From positions 310,001-374,000 of the forward strand of contig BSBG01000002.1 in assembly GCA_030159235.1 (NCBI GenBank): a DNA stretch of 64,000 bases. Reading direction: 5' to 3'. This stretch comes from Bacillus safensis. GTDB taxonomy: Bacteria > Bacillota > Bacilli > Bacillales > Bacillaceae. Positions within the stretch are counted from its first letter, which is position 1. Every line of letters begins with the position of its first letter. A program made the translations under genes and the position numbers. The notes below the pieces were generated by a model that had not been told where the DNA came from, did not search any database, and saw only the letters and a program-made list of their open reading frames with translations. This document shows, one piece after another, positions 1-9,713 of this stretch.

Positions 1-346
1 AGTCACGAATAGAGTCCACATATCCGAGCTGCTTGCGAAGCTTTTTATTCTCATCTTCTAGTTCTTGAAGTTTCGCCTCATATTGAGTTTGTCCATCAAG
101 TTTTTTTCGAAGGCGCTCGTTTTCATCATATGTGTTCTTTAAATCTTGTACGTTCCCATAAATACCGGCAATAAATTGTGATGGTTTATGAAAGACACCT
201 TGAAAAAAGCCTGTCGTATCCCCCACTAATTTTTCCGGCCATGAAGCACCTCTGCCGCTTTTCACTGAAAAACCAATCATGGCCACCAGTACGATGACAC
301 AGACAAGGAGCAACATTAATCTTTTATTCATAAAAAACTGCGGCAT
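1..346 (-). CDS. mreC: MreC, rod-shape protein (3' part outside window)
   Basis: MreC is the single-pass membrane partner of MreB in the cell-elongation machinery. About 115 codons are visible, and the beta-rich extracytoplasmic C-terminus lies outside the window. The start at 346 follows an AGAGGTG ribosome site by six bases. The reading frame gives a short basic N-terminus, a hydrophobic segment at about residues 10-27, and a charged coiled-coil region at about 70-110 (ENERLRKKLDG). It begins 27 bases after the mreB stop on the same strand, so mreB and mreC form one unit, as in B. subtilis. The identification is from sequence memory. Confidence 0.93.
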   Translation of the reverse strand, partial: MPQFFMNKRLMLLLVCVIVLVAMIGFSVKSGRGASWPEKLVGDTTGFFQGVFHKPSQFIAGIYGNVQDLKNTYDENERLRKKLDGQTQYEAKLQELEDENKKLRKQLGYVDSIRD

Positions 347-373
347 GTCTTACACCTCTTTAATTACGCCCGA

Positions 374-1393
374 TTATCGATTATCTTTTGACTTTCCTTT
401 GAACAAATGAATATGTTCTAGTGCTTTCCCTGTTCCAATTGCCACACAGTCAAGTGGGTCTTCAGCAATAATGACTGGCATTTTCGTTTCATCACTAATG
501 ACTTTGTCAAGATTACGAAGCAATGCACCGCCGCCTGTTAAAACGATTCCGCGGTCCATAATATCTGCTGCCAGCTCAGGCGGGGTTTTTTCAAGTGTCA
601 TTTTCACCGCATCGACAATTGTTTCCACCGTATCACGAAGCGCTTTTGCAATCTCTTCTGCCGTAATAGAGATCGTTTTTGGCAAACCAGTTAAAAGGTC
701 ACGTCCGCGAATGTCCATCTCATCATGTACATCAGACTGCGCAGAACCGATTTCCATTTTAATCGCTTCTGACGTACGATCACCGATCATCAGGTTATAC
801 GTTTTACGGATGTAGCTGCTGATCGCATCGTCCATTTCATCTCCTGCAACGCGGATCGATTGTGATGTCACAATGCCGCCAAGAGAAATAATCGCTACCT
901 CTGTTGTACCGCCACCAATGTCCACAACCATACTTCCTGTTGGCTCCCATACAGGCAGGTTAGCACCGATTGCCGCAGCAAATGGCTCTTCAATAGGGTA
1001 TGCATCACGTGCACCAGCTTGTCTTGTTGCATCAATGACCGCACGCTCTTCTACAGCTGTAATACCAGATGGTACACATACCATCACGTAAGGTTTACGA
1101 GCAAAAAGCCCTTTGCCTTTTAATGCTTGATTAATGTAATATTTCATCATTGTTGCTGTCGTTTCGTAATCTGCAATGACTCCGTCTTTCATTGGGCGCA
1201 GTGCCACAACATTACCAGGTGTACGGCCAATCATGTTTCTAGCATCATTTCCGACCGCCACTATAGACTTCGTATCAGTTTCCAAGGCTACGACCGAAGG
1301 TTCTCTCACAACAATGCCTTTTCCTTTAATAAAAACAAGCGTATTCGCTGTTCCAAGATCTATTCCAAGGTCTTTTGTACCAATTCCAAACAT
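374..1393 (-). CDS. mreB: MreB, actin-like rod-shape protein
   Basis: This is the bacterial actin homologue that guides lateral wall synthesis at the membrane. The 339 residues match the family length. The phosphate-1 loop (GIDLGTANT) is at about residues 10-18, phosphate-2 ([11 protein letters not shown]) at about 158-168, and the adenosine motif ([11 protein letters not shown]) near 290. The start ATG at 1393 has an AAGGAAG ribosome site. mreC follows on the same strand and radC lies upstream with a gap of about 90 bases. The order radC-mreB-mreC is the usual Bacillus arrangement. Confidence 0.97.
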   Translation of the reverse strand: MFGIGTKDLGIDLGTANTLVFIKGKGIVVREPSVVALETDTKSIVAVGNDARNMIGRTPGNVVALRPMKDGVIADYETTATMMKYYINQALKGKGLFARKPYVMVCVPSGITAVEERAVIDATRQAGARDAYPIEEPFAAAIGANLPVWEPTGSMVVDIGGGTTEVAIISLGGIVTSQSIRVAGDEMDDAISSYIRKTYNLMIGDRTSEAIKMEIGSAQSDVHDEMDIRGRDLLTGLPKTISITAEEIAKALRDTVETIVDAVKMTLEKTPPELAADIMDRGIVLTGGGALLRNLDKVISDETKMPVIIAEDPLDCVAIGTGKALEHIHLFKGKSKDNR

Positions 1394-1483
1394 ATGTATG
1401 TATCTTCCTTTCTTAAACCAAAATTCCCTTTAGGGAAAAACTCATAAACTCTATTATATCGTAAAACATTGAAAAAAAAAGTG

Positions 1484-2173
1484 TTACAAATACCCTTTTT
1501 CCTTCAAACTCACAAATTTTTGATCACCTATGACAAGATGATCAAGCAGCTGTATTCCAATCAGCTTTCCACATTCAAATAGTCTCTGTGTGACTTCAAT
1601 ATCTTCCCTGCTGGGCGTCGGATCTCCAGATGGATGGTTGTGCACACATATAAATGAAGCAGCCGAACGTTTAAAGGCCTCTTTGAAAATTTCACGCGGG
1701 TGAACAATGGATGAGTTCAGACTTCCAATAAACACAGTATGTTTATGAAGAACTTGATTTTTTGTATTGAGATATAGACAAACGAAATTTTCCTGTGTCA
1801 AAAATCTCATATCTTCCATCACAAAGTTTGCGCCGTCCTCTGGTGTGCGGATCACATAGCGGTTGTCCGTCGTTTGATGGTGTAATCTAGTGCCGAGCTC
1901 TAAAGCAGCTAAAAGAGAGACCGCCTTCGCCTTGCCAACTCCTCGAATCTTCGACATTTCTTCAACTGATGCTTCTCTTAAAGAGCGAAGACCGCCAAAA
2001 GTTTGCAGAAGTCTTGCGGAAATTTGGAGAACGGATTCCTTTTTTGTGCCTGTCCTTAAAATAATGGCAACAAGGTCATGGTTTGACATACTGCCGGGAC
2101 CATATTTAATCAATCGTTCTCTCGGCTTTTCATCCTGAGGAAAATGCTTTAACAGCATAGGGAAATCGTTCAT
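1484..2173 (-). CDS. radC: RadC/JAB-domain protein
   Basis: This is the RadC family protein (YsxA in B. subtilis); the historic DNA-repair assignment is doubtful. The 229 residues include a helix-hairpin-helix-like stretch (IRGVGKAKAVSL) at about 70-82. The C-terminal half has a JAMM metalloprotease-like motif (HNHPSGDPTPSRED) near 170. I chose the ATG at 2173 because an AAAGGAG site lies 8 bases upstream. A GTG at 2182 overlaps that site. It lies between maf and mreB. Confidence 0.93.
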   Translation of the reverse strand: MNDFPMLLKHFPQDEKPRERLIKYGPGSMSNHDLVAIILRTGTKKESVLQISARLLQTFGGLRSLREASVEEMSKIRGVGKAKAVSLLAALELGTRLHHQTTDNRYVIRTPEDGANFVMEDMRFLTQENFVCLYLNTKNQVLHKHTVFIGSLNSSIVHPREIFKEAFKRSAASFICVHNHPSGDPTPSREDIEVTQRLFECGKLIGIQLLDHLVIGDQKFVSLKEKGYL

Positions 2174-2206
2174 GATGCCCACTCCTTTTAGAATTCCTTC
2201 CTGTCA

Positions 2207-2776
2207 TCAAAAAGGGGTGATTCCAAATGTTTCGAGCACTCTAACTGTTTTCGCAATAGGGAGACCTACAACGGAAAAATAATCACCGTCTATTTTTTGA
2301 ACAAACAGTGCGCCTTTCCCTTGAATGCCATAGCTCCCCGCTTTATCAAGCGGTTCTCCCGTTTCGATATAGCGGTCGATTTCATTTTGCGTAAGTGTCC
2401 AAAATGTCACTTCTGTCTGATCATAAAATGTTTCTTTTCTATTCTCTGACTGAATCGTGACACCCGTCAAGACTTGATGTGTCTTTCCTGACAATAATTG
2501 AAGCATTGAGGCAGCTTCTTCCTTGTCTTTTGGTTTTCCAAGACATTTGCCGTCAATTGCAACAATTGTATCTGCACCAAGGATCACAGCTTCGGGATGT
2601 AATGTTTGAATATCAGTTGCTTTTTGTTCTGCCAACCATTGGACGTTCTCTGCAGGTGAAAGGTTTCGATTTATTTCTTCTTTTAATTGACTTGCTTGAA
2701 TGTTATAAGAAAACCCTGCTAGATCAAGCAATTCTTTTCTTCTAGGTGATTGAGATGCGAGTATCAATTGGTTCAT
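2207..2776 (-). CDS. maf: Maf nucleotide pyrophosphatase
   Basis: Maf/YhdE family nucleoside-triphosphate pyrophosphatase. In B. subtilis it is linked to septum formation and competence, and the family hydrolyses dTTP, UTP or modified nucleotides. The 189 residues start with the typical [10 protein letters not shown] motif (about 8-17), followed by GADTIVAID and LGKPKD (about 67-85). The gene precedes radC by about 30 bases and may be cotranscribed with it. Substrate choice cannot be read with certainty here. Confidence 0.95.
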   Translation of the reverse strand: MNQLILASQSPRRKELLDLAGFSYNIQASQLKEEINRNLSPAENVQWLAEQKATDIQTLHPEAVILGADTIVAIDGKCLGKPKDKEEAASMLQLLSGKTHQVLTGVTIQSENRKETFYDQTEVTFWTLTQNEIDRYIETGEPLDKAGSYGIQGKGALFVQKIDGDYFSVVGLPIAKTVRVLETFGITPF

Positions 2777-2903
2777 GTGTGTTCATCCTTTCAGGGTTTT
2801 GCCTAAGAAGTAAGATACCCATTCATCCTATCAAATGTACATCTTACCGACAATTTACGAAAATTCATTTTTTATGTTCCTTCATCATTATGTTTGATGC
2901 AAA

Positions 2904-2934
2904 AGAAAAAAACTAGTCATTTTTTGACTAGTTT
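2904..2934 (-). terminator. Terminator after spoIIB
   Basis: A 10-bp perfect hairpin (arms 2910-2919 and 2925-2934, five-base loop) is followed on the minus strand by a run of T. It lies 20 bases past the spoIIB stop and separates spoIIB from maf. Confidence 0.85.
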
Positions 2935-2953
2935 GGTTTCCTAAAAAATGATT

Positions 2954-3961
2954 TTACGTATTTAATTGATCAAGCAGTGCTTGCTGAGATTTCCACCCGT
3001 TTTCAGCAGTAGGTTCATTTAGCAGCTGCACAGCTTTCAGCAAACTGCTTTTAGCAGATGCGTCCATTGTTTTGGCACTTTCAAGCTCAGAAATCAGCTG
3101 CGTGACATCCTTTTGATCCACATCATCCCCTGTAATGACTTTAGAGGATAATACAGATGCCTTTTCTATTAAACTAGTCAGCTCATCCGGTGCTTGAAAT
3201 GAGAGTTCCTTGCCTCCCCACGCCTCAAAGTGCTGATCAATCAGCTTCTTCCCAACAGCACTTGTCATTCCCTGCTCTGTTGCAAGCCCTGCAATAACAT
3301 AATAGCCATCATCCATTGAGACCTTTTTACCCGCATAGCCTGCTTCTTTTAAACTGCCAACTAATTCATCTGCTCCTTTTTCAGAGGAAAACTTTCCAGC
3401 CTGTACGACAAAGGTTGAAAAGCTGCCAGAGGTGCTTTTTTCATCTTTGTTCTCTTTTGATTCATCAGTAGTACCAGCTGATGACGCATCCCCGCCCGCT
3501 TTCACAGGCGATTGGTTTCCGGAGGCTGAAACACTGATATCTCCCCCTGATGGATTCTGTGTACCATCTTGACTTAAACTAAGTGCAAACACACCAAGGC
3601 CTGTCCCAAGAACTACCGCAAACACAATTGTTGTCATCACTCTCTTAAAGGGGCCGCGGTTTTTACCGAACTTCTGATCAAAGGAGCCTTTTTTCTTTTG
3701 ATAAGGTGTAACGACCTTTGGATCAGAATGATAAATATGGTCCGCTGCATCATCCCACTGAAAATCTTCTTCTTTCGGTTTAGACGAATCCTCCTGAGAA
3801 GCAGCTGTCTCCTGTTCCGACTGCCTTTTTTCCTCCCAATTCGAAAACGTCACTTGATCTTCTTGCTGTTTTGGCGGCTTTTGTTCTTCTTCATGAAGCA
3901 TTTCTTCTTTGCCATTAATATTGACCTTTAGCCCTTGTTTTTTTGCCTGCCTTTTTTTCAC
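2954..3961 (-). CDS. spoIIB: SpoIIB, stage II sporulation protein
   Basis: SpoIIB acts at the sporulation septum early in engulfment and helps localise other engulfment proteins. There is an acidic cytoplasmic N-terminus, a transmembrane segment near residue 110 (VFAVVLGTGLGVFAL) and a SPOR-like peptidoglycan-binding stretch (TFVVQAGKFSSEKGADEL). The start is ambiguous. A GTG at 3961 has GGGGA seven bases upstream, and its product begins KKRQAKK like the B. subtilis protein. The in-frame ATG at 3967 touches the ribosome site. A much longer reading into comC is unlikely. About 335 residues. Confidence 0.9.
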   Translation of the reverse strand: MKKRQAKKQGLKVNINGKEEMLHEEEQKPPKQQEDQVTFSNWEEKRQSEQETAASQEDSSKPKEEDFQWDDAADHIYHSDPKVVTPYQKKKGSFDQKFGKNRGPFKRVMTTIVFAVVLGTGLGVFALSLSQDGTQNPSGGDISVSASGNQSPVKAGGDASSAGTTDESKENKDEKSTSGSFSTFVVQAGKFSSEKGADELVGSLKEAGYAGKKVSMDDGYYVIAGLATEQGMTSAVGKKLIDQHFEAWGGKELSFQAPDELTSLIEKASVLSSKVITGDDVDQKDVTQLISELESAKTMDASAKSSLLKAVQLLNEPTAENGWKSQQALLDQLNT

Positions 3962-4124
3962 TGTCATTCCCCGCTTTCTGACATTGTTTGTAAGAAAGAC
4001 CTTTTTGTCCAATGAATCAGCGCGAATGTAACCCGTCCTTCTTTCTGTTTCACACTTTAACATAGCGGTTAAAAAAAAGAACAAGACTTTTGTCGGCAAG
4101 AAAAAAAAGTGTTCGCCAATTTTT

Positions 4125-4856
4125 TCAACCGGTCGACCCGGTGAACGGGAGTATGATATAAGCTCCACAAAGATACAGCCAAAAAGAAAAAGAGATCGCA
4201 GGAACAAAGGGAAATGGCTCATCTAAGCGAAAGGAAAAAACCTTCGCATAGACCATTCCAGAGATACAAGAAAGGAAAAGAATGAGAAGGAATGGCTTGA
4301 AGCCAAAGCAAAATGCAAGCACACCAAACAGCTTCATATCAGCTCCGCCCATGCTATTTGGCTTGAAACGTTCTAAACTATAAAACATGAGAAAGCAAAA
4401 AAGAAGCGAAGCCGCTCCTTCCCACCAAATAAGGAGAGGTTCAAGCGTGCGGTATATGACGAAAAGAGGGAAAAAGAAGAGAAACAGCTCGTTTGGCACC
4501 CTCATATAAAGAAGATCACTCACGACAGCAATCATGAATAAACTACAAAGAATCACAAGAAAAAGACCTTCAAACGAAACACCAGCAATTTTATACATGA
4601 GCAAAAAAAGACTGCCTGACAGCAGCTCAACCATTGGATAGAGTAACGACAAACGAGTGCCGCAATGTTTACAAACCCCCTTCAGCATGGCATATGAAAG
4701 TAGCGGGATCATCTTAGGTAGGGAAAGCGGCTGTTTACAGGCTGTGCAGTGAGAACGAGGAAAAAGAATGGACCGCTTCACTGGCAACCTTTCACCGACT
4801 AGATGAAAGAACGACCCCATGGTGATGCCTGCAAGAAACACAAAAATGCCAATCAT
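4125..4856 (-). CDS. comC: ComC, type IV prepilin peptidase
   Basis: This membrane aspartic protease processes the ComG pseudopilins needed for DNA uptake in competence. The 243 residues begin with a hydrophobic helix and a cytoplasmic loop with two CxxC pairs (CTAC at about 38, CKHC at about 62). Several more membrane helices follow, with the two catalytic aspartate regions SDLLYMRVP and GGADMKLFG. It lies downstream of folC but a strong terminator separates them. A ComK-like site precedes it, which suggests its own competence promoter. Confidence 0.94.
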   Translation of the reverse strand: MIGIFVFLAGITMGSFFHLVGERLPVKRSILFPRSHCTACKQPLSLPKMIPLLSYAMLKGVCKHCGTRLSLLYPMVELLSGSLFLLMYKIAGVSFEGLFLVILCSLFMIAVVSDLLYMRVPNELFLFFFPLFVIYRTLEPLLIWWEGAASLLFCFLMFYSLERFKPNSMGGADMKLFGVLAFCFGFKPFLLILFLSCISGMVYAKVFSFRLDEPFPFVPAISFSFWLYLCGAYIILPFTGSTG

Positions 4857-4883
4857 TTATCGCGGCTCCTTCCGAGAATAAGA

Positions 4884-4939
4884 TAGACTGGATTTTACCA
4901 TGACCCGATTCATAGAGCACATAGTGAAAATATGATTTT
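4884..4939 (-). promoter_or_regulatory. Candidate ComK binding region upstream of comC
   Basis: A perfect AT-box of the form AAAA-N5-TTTT is at 4927-4939. A poorer half-match (TAGA-N5-TTTT) is at 4884-4896, leaving 30 bases between the boxes. ComK dimers bind such pairs at set spacings (8, 18 or 31 bases in B. subtilis). The position just upstream of comC fits. The second box is weak, so this is a candidate only. Confidence 0.45.
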
Positions 4940-4962
4940 ACTTCTCTTCTACACATGAAAAG

Positions 4963-5002
4963 AAAAAAACGCAAGAGGCATCGAAGCCATTTGCGTTTTT
5001 TT
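4963..5002 (-). terminator. Terminator after folC
   Basis: Stem CGCAA/TTGCG with an inner GGC/GCC is flanked by A and T runs (positions 4963-5002). On the minus strand it ends in a T run just past the folC stop, separating folC from comC. Confidence 0.8.
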
Positions 5003-5003
5003 G

Positions 5004-6308
5004 TTACCTGATCATACGATTTCGTATATCTGAAATAAAATAAAGGGAGCCTGTCACAAGGATCACTGCTGAAGGATCATCACTTTTTTTCTGAATGAAC
5101 TCAAGCACTGAAGAAGGGTCATCATCATACGACTTTACATCTAGCTGACTGCACCCATAAAGCTTTTCAGCTGATTCCGCTCTTGGAAAATTAAATGAAA
5201 CAAAATGGATCGAAGAACTAACGGCTTCAAGCTTTTGAATCATTTGCTTGTACGGCTTGTCTTTTAAAGCACTAAAACATACATGCACCTGTTTACTAGA
5301 AAAATGAGCTTGTACGGTTTCAATTAAACGGTCGATCCCTTCTTCATTATGAGCGCCGTCTAAATACACTGGTGGATGATCTTTGACCTTTTCAAATCTT
5401 CCAGCCCACACTGCCTGCCGAATGCCTTTATAAATTTGCTCTCTTGTCACGCTAATACAGCCTTTTTGCTCCAGCCATTCAATGAGCATTACAGCAAGGG
5501 AAGCATTTTGCCTTTGATGCGTTCCAATCAACCCTGTTTCGAGCTGTGGATACTGCCTTTTTGATGTGCGTAACGTGAAGCGTTCACCTGTTTCGGTTGG
5601 CTGCTGCTCATCAAAGATACAAGTATCATGTAATGAGATACATTCGGCATTCTTTTCTTTTGCTGTGTTTTGAATGACAGCAAGAGCTTCCGGTTGGTGA
5701 ACTGCCGTGATCACCGGAATCCCCTCTTTGATAATGCCCGCTTTTTCAGCGGCAATCTGTTCAAGTGTGTCACCTAAAATGGCCATATGATCATGACCAA
5801 TCGACGTAATCGCTGTTAAGATAGGCACAGCAATATTTGTAGAATCAAGCCTTCCGCCAAGTCCTGTTTCCAAGAGGACGAAGTCTACTTGGCGCACATG
5901 AGCAAAATAAGCAAACGCACACGCTGTAATAATTTCAAATTCTGTTGCTGCACCAAGCTCTGTTTGATCTAATTCATCAACAAAGGGCTTGATTTCATTC
6001 ACCAAACTCAACCATTCTTCATCCTGTATAGGCACTCCGTTTACGCTGATTCGCTCATTGAACGTTAATATAAACGGAGAGGTGAAGGTTCCGACCGAAT
6101 AGCCGGCTGCCTCTAAAACGGAACGCGTAAATGCAATGGTTGATCCTTTACCATTTGTACCAGCAACATGTACTGCTTTTATGCTTTGTTCAGGATTTCC
6201 TAGTCTATTCATCAGCCATTTCATTCTTTCAAGGCCCGGTTTTACGCCAAAGGCCAGTCTGCTGTGAATCCAATCAATGGCTTCATGATAGGTTGTAAAC
6301 AATGTCAT
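5004..6308 (-). CDS. folC: FolC, folylpolyglutamate synthase
   Basis: FolC adds glutamates to dihydropteroate and folates in one-carbon metabolism; it is a cytosolic Mur-ligase-fold enzyme. The 434 residues contain the ATP loop GTNGKGST (about 49-56), the SIGHDH motif near 170 and the ligase C-terminal motif YLDGAHNEEG near 316. It follows valS with a terminator between, in the usual Bacillus order valS-folC-comC. The length matches the B. subtilis protein of about 430 residues. Confidence 0.96.
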   Translation of the reverse strand: MTLFTTYHEAIDWIHSRLAFGVKPGLERMKWLMNRLGNPEQSIKAVHVAGTNGKGSTIAFTRSVLEAAGYSVGTFTSPFILTFNERISVNGVPIQDEEWLSLVNEIKPFVDELDQTELGAATEFEIITACAFAYFAHVRQVDFVLLETGLGGRLDSTNIAVPILTAITSIGHDHMAILGDTLEQIAAEKAGIIKEGIPVITAVHQPEALAVIQNTAKEKNAECISLHDTCIFDEQQPTETGERFTLRTSKRQYPQLETGLIGTHQRQNASLAVMLIEWLEQKGCISVTREQIYKGIRQAVWAGRFEKVKDHPPVYLDGAHNEEGIDRLIETVQAHFSSKQVHVCFSALKDKPYKQMIQKLEAVSSSIHFVSFNFPRAESAEKLYGCSQLDVKSYDDDPSSVLEFIQKKSDDPSAVILVTGSLYFISDIRNRMIR

Positions 6309-6331
6309 CTCTCATTTCATAGGAAATTTTC

Positions 6332-6369
6332 AAAAAAGACGACTCCCTTTCATTAGGAGCCGTCTTTTC
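6332..6369 (-). terminator. Terminator after valS
   Basis: A 12-13 bp stem (AAAAGACG.CTCC with GGAG.CGTCTTTT) lies between valS and folC. The minus-strand side ends in a T run. Confidence 0.85.
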
Positions 6370-6373
6370 AACC

Positions 6374-9016
6374 TTATGCTTTCAGCTCTTCAATACGCTT
6401 TTGAACAGCTTCGCGTTTTGCGACATAATCACGTTCTTTCGCACGCTCTTCTTCTACGACACTTTCAGGTGCTTTTTTCATAAAGCCTTCGTTTCCAAGC
6501 TTTTTCTGTACTCGTTCTACTTCTTTTGTCAGCTTATCAAGCTCTTTTTGCAGACGGGCAATTTCTTCATCTAAGTTGATTAAGCCTTCGAGCGGCAGAA
6601 TGAGTTCTGCTCCAGAAATGACAGCTGTCATTGCTTTATCACTGGCTGGGACATCTGTGCCGATTTCAAGAACACTTGGGTTCGTAAAACGCTCAATGTA
6701 TGAACGATTTTTCTCTAAACGTTCCTGCACATCAGCTGTAGAAGCTTTAATGTAAAGCTCGACTTGTTTGCTCATTGGCGTGTTCACTTCACTGCGAATG
6801 TTACGAACAGAACGAATGAGTTCAACAAGCAGCTTCATATCAGCAGAAGCTTGTTCGTTTGAAAGCTCTGGCTTCACTTCAGGCCATGCCGCTACAGTAA
6901 TCGACTCACCTTCATGCGGTAGATGCTGCCAAATTTCTTCTGTTAAGAACGGCATAAACGGATGAAGAAGTCTCATCGTTTGATCTAATACATACGCAAG
7001 GATCGAACGAGTTGTTTTCTTCGCTGCTTCATCTTCTCCATAAAGCGGAAGCTTCGCCATTTCAATATACCAATCACAGAAATCATCCCAAATGAAATTG
7101 TATAAATGTCTGCCCACTTCACCGAATTCATACTTATCAGCAAGCTGTGTGACACTTTCAATTGTTTCATTTAAGCGAGTTAAAATCCATTGGTCAGCAA
7201 CTGATTTTTCTCCTGTCAAATCAAGCTCATCATACGTTAAACCATCCATATTCATTAAAGCAAAACGGGATGCGTTCCAAATTTTATTCGCAAAGTTCCA
7301 AGTGGATTCAACCTTTTCAAAGCTAAAGCGAAGATCCTGACCTGGTGAGCTTCCAGTCGCTAAGAAATATCTTAATGAATCCGCACCGTACTTATCGATG
7401 ACCTCCATTGGATCAATTCCGTTGCCGAGCGACTTACTCATTTTACGTCCTTGTTCGTCACGGATGAGCCCATGAATAAGGACATCTTTGAACGGTTTTT
7501 CTCCTGTGAATTCAAGACCTTGGAAGATCATGCGAGATACCCAGAAGAAAATGATGTCATAGCCTGTAACAAGCAGATTTGTTGGATAGTAGCGCTTGAA
7601 GTCTTCACTGTCTGCATCCGGCCAGCCCATTGTAGAGAATGGCCAAAGTGCTGAACTAAACCATGTATCAAGCACATCATTATCCTGTTCCCAGTTCTCA
7701 ATATCTTCTGGTGCTTCAAGCCCAACGTATACTTCTTTCGTTTCTTTATGATACCAAGCAGGGATACGGTGTCCCCACCATAGCTGACGAGAAATACACC
7801 AGTCACGGATATTTTCCATCCAGTGTAAATATGTCTTTTCAAATCGGTCTGGAACAAATTGAACTTGATCGTCCCCTTTTTGCAGATGAATGGCTTCGTC
7901 TGCCAGTGGCTGCATTTTCACAAACCACTGTGTAGATAAATAGGGTTCAACGACAGCTCCGCTTCGCTCACTATGACCAACTGAATGCATATGATCCTCA
8001 ATTTTGAACAAAATGCCTTCCTCTTGTAAATCCTTCACAAGCTGCTTGCGGCATTCGAAGCGGTCCATTCCTTTGTATTGCAATGCATTTTCATTCATTG
8101 TGCCATCTTCATTCATGACAAGGATACGCTCTAACTCATGACGGTTTCCAAGCTCAAAGTCATTCGGGTCATGAGCAGGTGTAATTTTCACAGCTCCTGA
8201 ACCAAACTCCATATCAACATAGTCATCACCGACAATTGGGATCTCGCGGCCTGTAATTGGTAAAACCACTGTTTTTCCAATCAAATGCTGATAGCGTTCG
8301 TCTTCAGGGTGAACGGCAACGGCTGTATCACCTAGCATTGTTTCAGGTCTTGTCGTCGCAATTTCAATTGAACCCGTTCCATCTGAAAGCGGATATCTCA
8401 AGTGATAAAACGCACCTTGAACATCCTTATAAATCACTTCAATATCAGAAAGTGCCGTTTTCGTTGCTGGATCCCAGTTAATGATGTACTCTCCGCGATA
8501 GATAAGCCCTTTTTCATACAATTGAACAAACACTTGGCGAACGGCTTTATTCAGTCCTTCATCTAATGTAAAACGTTCACGAGAGTAATCGAGGCCAAGG
8601 CCCATTTTTGCCCACTGGCTACGAATAAAATCTGCATATTCTTCTTTCCACTTCCACGTTTCTTCTACAAATTTCTCACGGCCAAGGTCATACCGGCTTA
8701 CGCCTTCCTCGCGAAGCTTTGCCTCTACTTTTGCTTGAGTAGCAATTCCAGCATGATCCATACCTGGAAGCCACAGAACATCATAACCCTGCATCCGTTT
8801 CATACGTGTCACGATGTCTTGAAGGGTTGAATCCCATGCATGCCCAAGGTGCAGTTTTCCTGTCACGTTTGGTGGAGGAATAACGACTGTATATGGATCT
8901 TTCGTTTTGTCATTTTGTGCTTCGAAGAATTTTCCTTTAAGCCAGTACGTATAGCGGTCTTTTTCAATCGCATTTGGATCGTACTTTGTTGGCATTTCTT
9001 GATTATTTGTTCCCAT
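6374..9016 (-). CDS. valS: Valyl-tRNA synthetase
   Basis: Class I synthetase that charges tRNA-Val. The 880 residues equal the B. subtilis length. The HIGH-type motif (HLGH) is at about 56-59, the KMSKS motif near 525, a CP1 editing domain lies between, and a C-terminal coiled coil ends the protein. The start at 9016 has GGAGG nine bases upstream. A longer upstream reading would run into the T-box terminator and is rejected. Expression should depend on uncharged tRNA-Val through the leader at 9054-9335. Confidence 0.98.
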   Translation of the reverse strand: MGTNNQEMPTKYDPNAIEKDRYTYWLKGKFFEAQNDKTKDPYTVVIPPPNVTGKLHLGHAWDSTLQDIVTRMKRMQGYDVLWLPGMDHAGIATQAKVEAKLREEGVSRYDLGREKFVEETWKWKEEYADFIRSQWAKMGLGLDYSRERFTLDEGLNKAVRQVFVQLYEKGLIYRGEYIINWDPATKTALSDIEVIYKDVQGAFYHLRYPLSDGTGSIEIATTRPETMLGDTAVAVHPEDERYQHLIGKTVVLPITGREIPIVGDDYVDMEFGSGAVKITPAHDPNDFELGNRHELERILVMNEDGTMNENALQYKGMDRFECRKQLVKDLQEEGILFKIEDHMHSVGHSERSGAVVEPYLSTQWFVKMQPLADEAIHLQKGDDQVQFVPDRFEKTYLHWMENIRDWCISRQLWWGHRIPAWYHKETKEVYVGLEAPEDIENWEQDNDVLDTWFSSALWPFSTMGWPDADSEDFKRYYPTNLLVTGYDIIFFWVSRMIFQGLEFTGEKPFKDVLIHGLIRDEQGRKMSKSLGNGIDPMEVIDKYGADSLRYFLATGSSPGQDLRFSFEKVESTWNFANKIWNASRFALMNMDGLTYDELDLTGEKSVADQWILTRLNETIESVTQLADKYEFGEVGRHLYNFIWDDFCDWYIEMAKLPLYGEDEAAKKTTRSILAYVLDQTMRLLHPFMPFLTEEIWQHLPHEGESITVAAWPEVKPELSNEQASADMKLLVELIRSVRNIRSEVNTPMSKQVELYIKASTADVQERLEKNRSYIERFTNPSVLEIGTDVPASDKAMTAVISGAELILPLEGLINLDEEIARLQKELDKLTKEVERVQKKLGNEGFMKKAPESVVEEERAKERDYVAKREAVQKRIEELKA

Positions 9017-9053
9017 TTGTGTAACCTCCACATTTTTTCGGCTGATGAAACAT

Positions 9054-9335
9054 AAAAAAAGCCTTTCCATCCTTATAAAAGGACGAAAAAGCTTTTTCGC
9101 GGTACCACCTTTTTTCACGAGACACATACACGTGTCCCATACACTCTAAAGGATAACGGGGTTCTCCCGAATTTCTCTACTTGTTCATTCAAGAAATTAA
9201 GCTCACAGGCGACCTTCCAAACAAGTATATCCTAGGAAGCCTTTCAGCTCTTGGCTTCCCTCTCTTTAGGGTCTTGCTCGTACTCTTCCTGATCTACGCT
9301 TACGATATATCACGTTCATCAGCACATACTCATCT
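9054..9335 (-). promoter_or_regulatory. T-box leader of valS (tRNA-Val sensing)
   Basis: The conserved T-box core (GGTGGTACCGCG on the minus strand) is at 9098-9112. It is followed by a terminator whose arms pair GCUUUUUCGUCC with GGAUGGAAAGGC (9061-9097), ending in a T run. The upstream stretch forms a Stem I-like region. A GTC at 9211-9213, in a position that could be the specifier loop, would fit valine. The specifier assignment is inferred from the gene and was not folded by computer. Confidence 0.9.
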
Positions 9336-9342
9336 TTTATTA

Positions 9343-9372
9343 ATATTACTAAATGCCTTTTGTTTTCGTCAA
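9343..9372 (-). promoter_or_regulatory. Sigma-A-type promoter of the valS leader
   Basis: On the minus strand TTGACG (9367-9372) and TAATAT (9343-9348) are separated by 18 bases. This would start RNA near 9335, just before the T-box leader. Confidence 0.6.
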
Positions 9373-9473
9373 TCATCTTTTCCGCTTTTCTTCTTCTTTA
9401 TACAAATTGGGCAGGCACCCTTTGCCTTTTTGCCCATATGATAATAACAAAATGAAGAAGGAGGGCGTTTGAT

Positions 9474-9662
9474 TTGAAGAAGATCAATCCTTATACACTT
9501 CCCCCCTGGCTGAGACAAATTCGGGCAGTTGCCTCCCAAGTCGTTCTCCCGATTGCTATATTTCAAGGGTTTCGTACGATCATTTTCCCTACGACATTTG
9601 ACGTCCTCATTCTAGGTATTCTGATTTTTCTCGCCTGTGCCTTTCATCTTGATTGGTTTTAA
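9474..9662 (+). CDS. Small hydrophobic protein, 62 aa, unknown
   Basis: I do not recognise this protein. The TTG start at 9474 is preceded by a strong GAAGGAGGG site, which makes it a credible gene. The product has a short polar N-terminus (MKKINPYTLPPWLRQ) followed by about 45 mostly hydrophobic residues ending HLDWF, consistent with one or two membrane segments. It points away from valS and towards the ysxE terminus, in the only plus-strand slot of this region. Confidence 0.6.
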   Translation: MKKINPYTLPPWLRQIRAVASQVVLPIAIFQGFRTIIFPTTFDVLILGILIFLACAFHLDWF

Positions 9663-9713
9663 AAACTCATGCTTATGTACCTGCTCATCTAAAGCCAACG
9701 CAACATAACCTCG

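Noticed and set aside
4125..4222. Extended N-terminus of spoIIB overlapping comC
   Set aside because: The extension overlaps the end of comC. A ribosome site and the B. subtilis N-terminus support the start at 3961 or 3967.
9369..9437. 22-codon frame with CPIC motif on the minus strand
   Set aside because: No ribosome site; it overlaps the valS promoter and an AT-rich leader.
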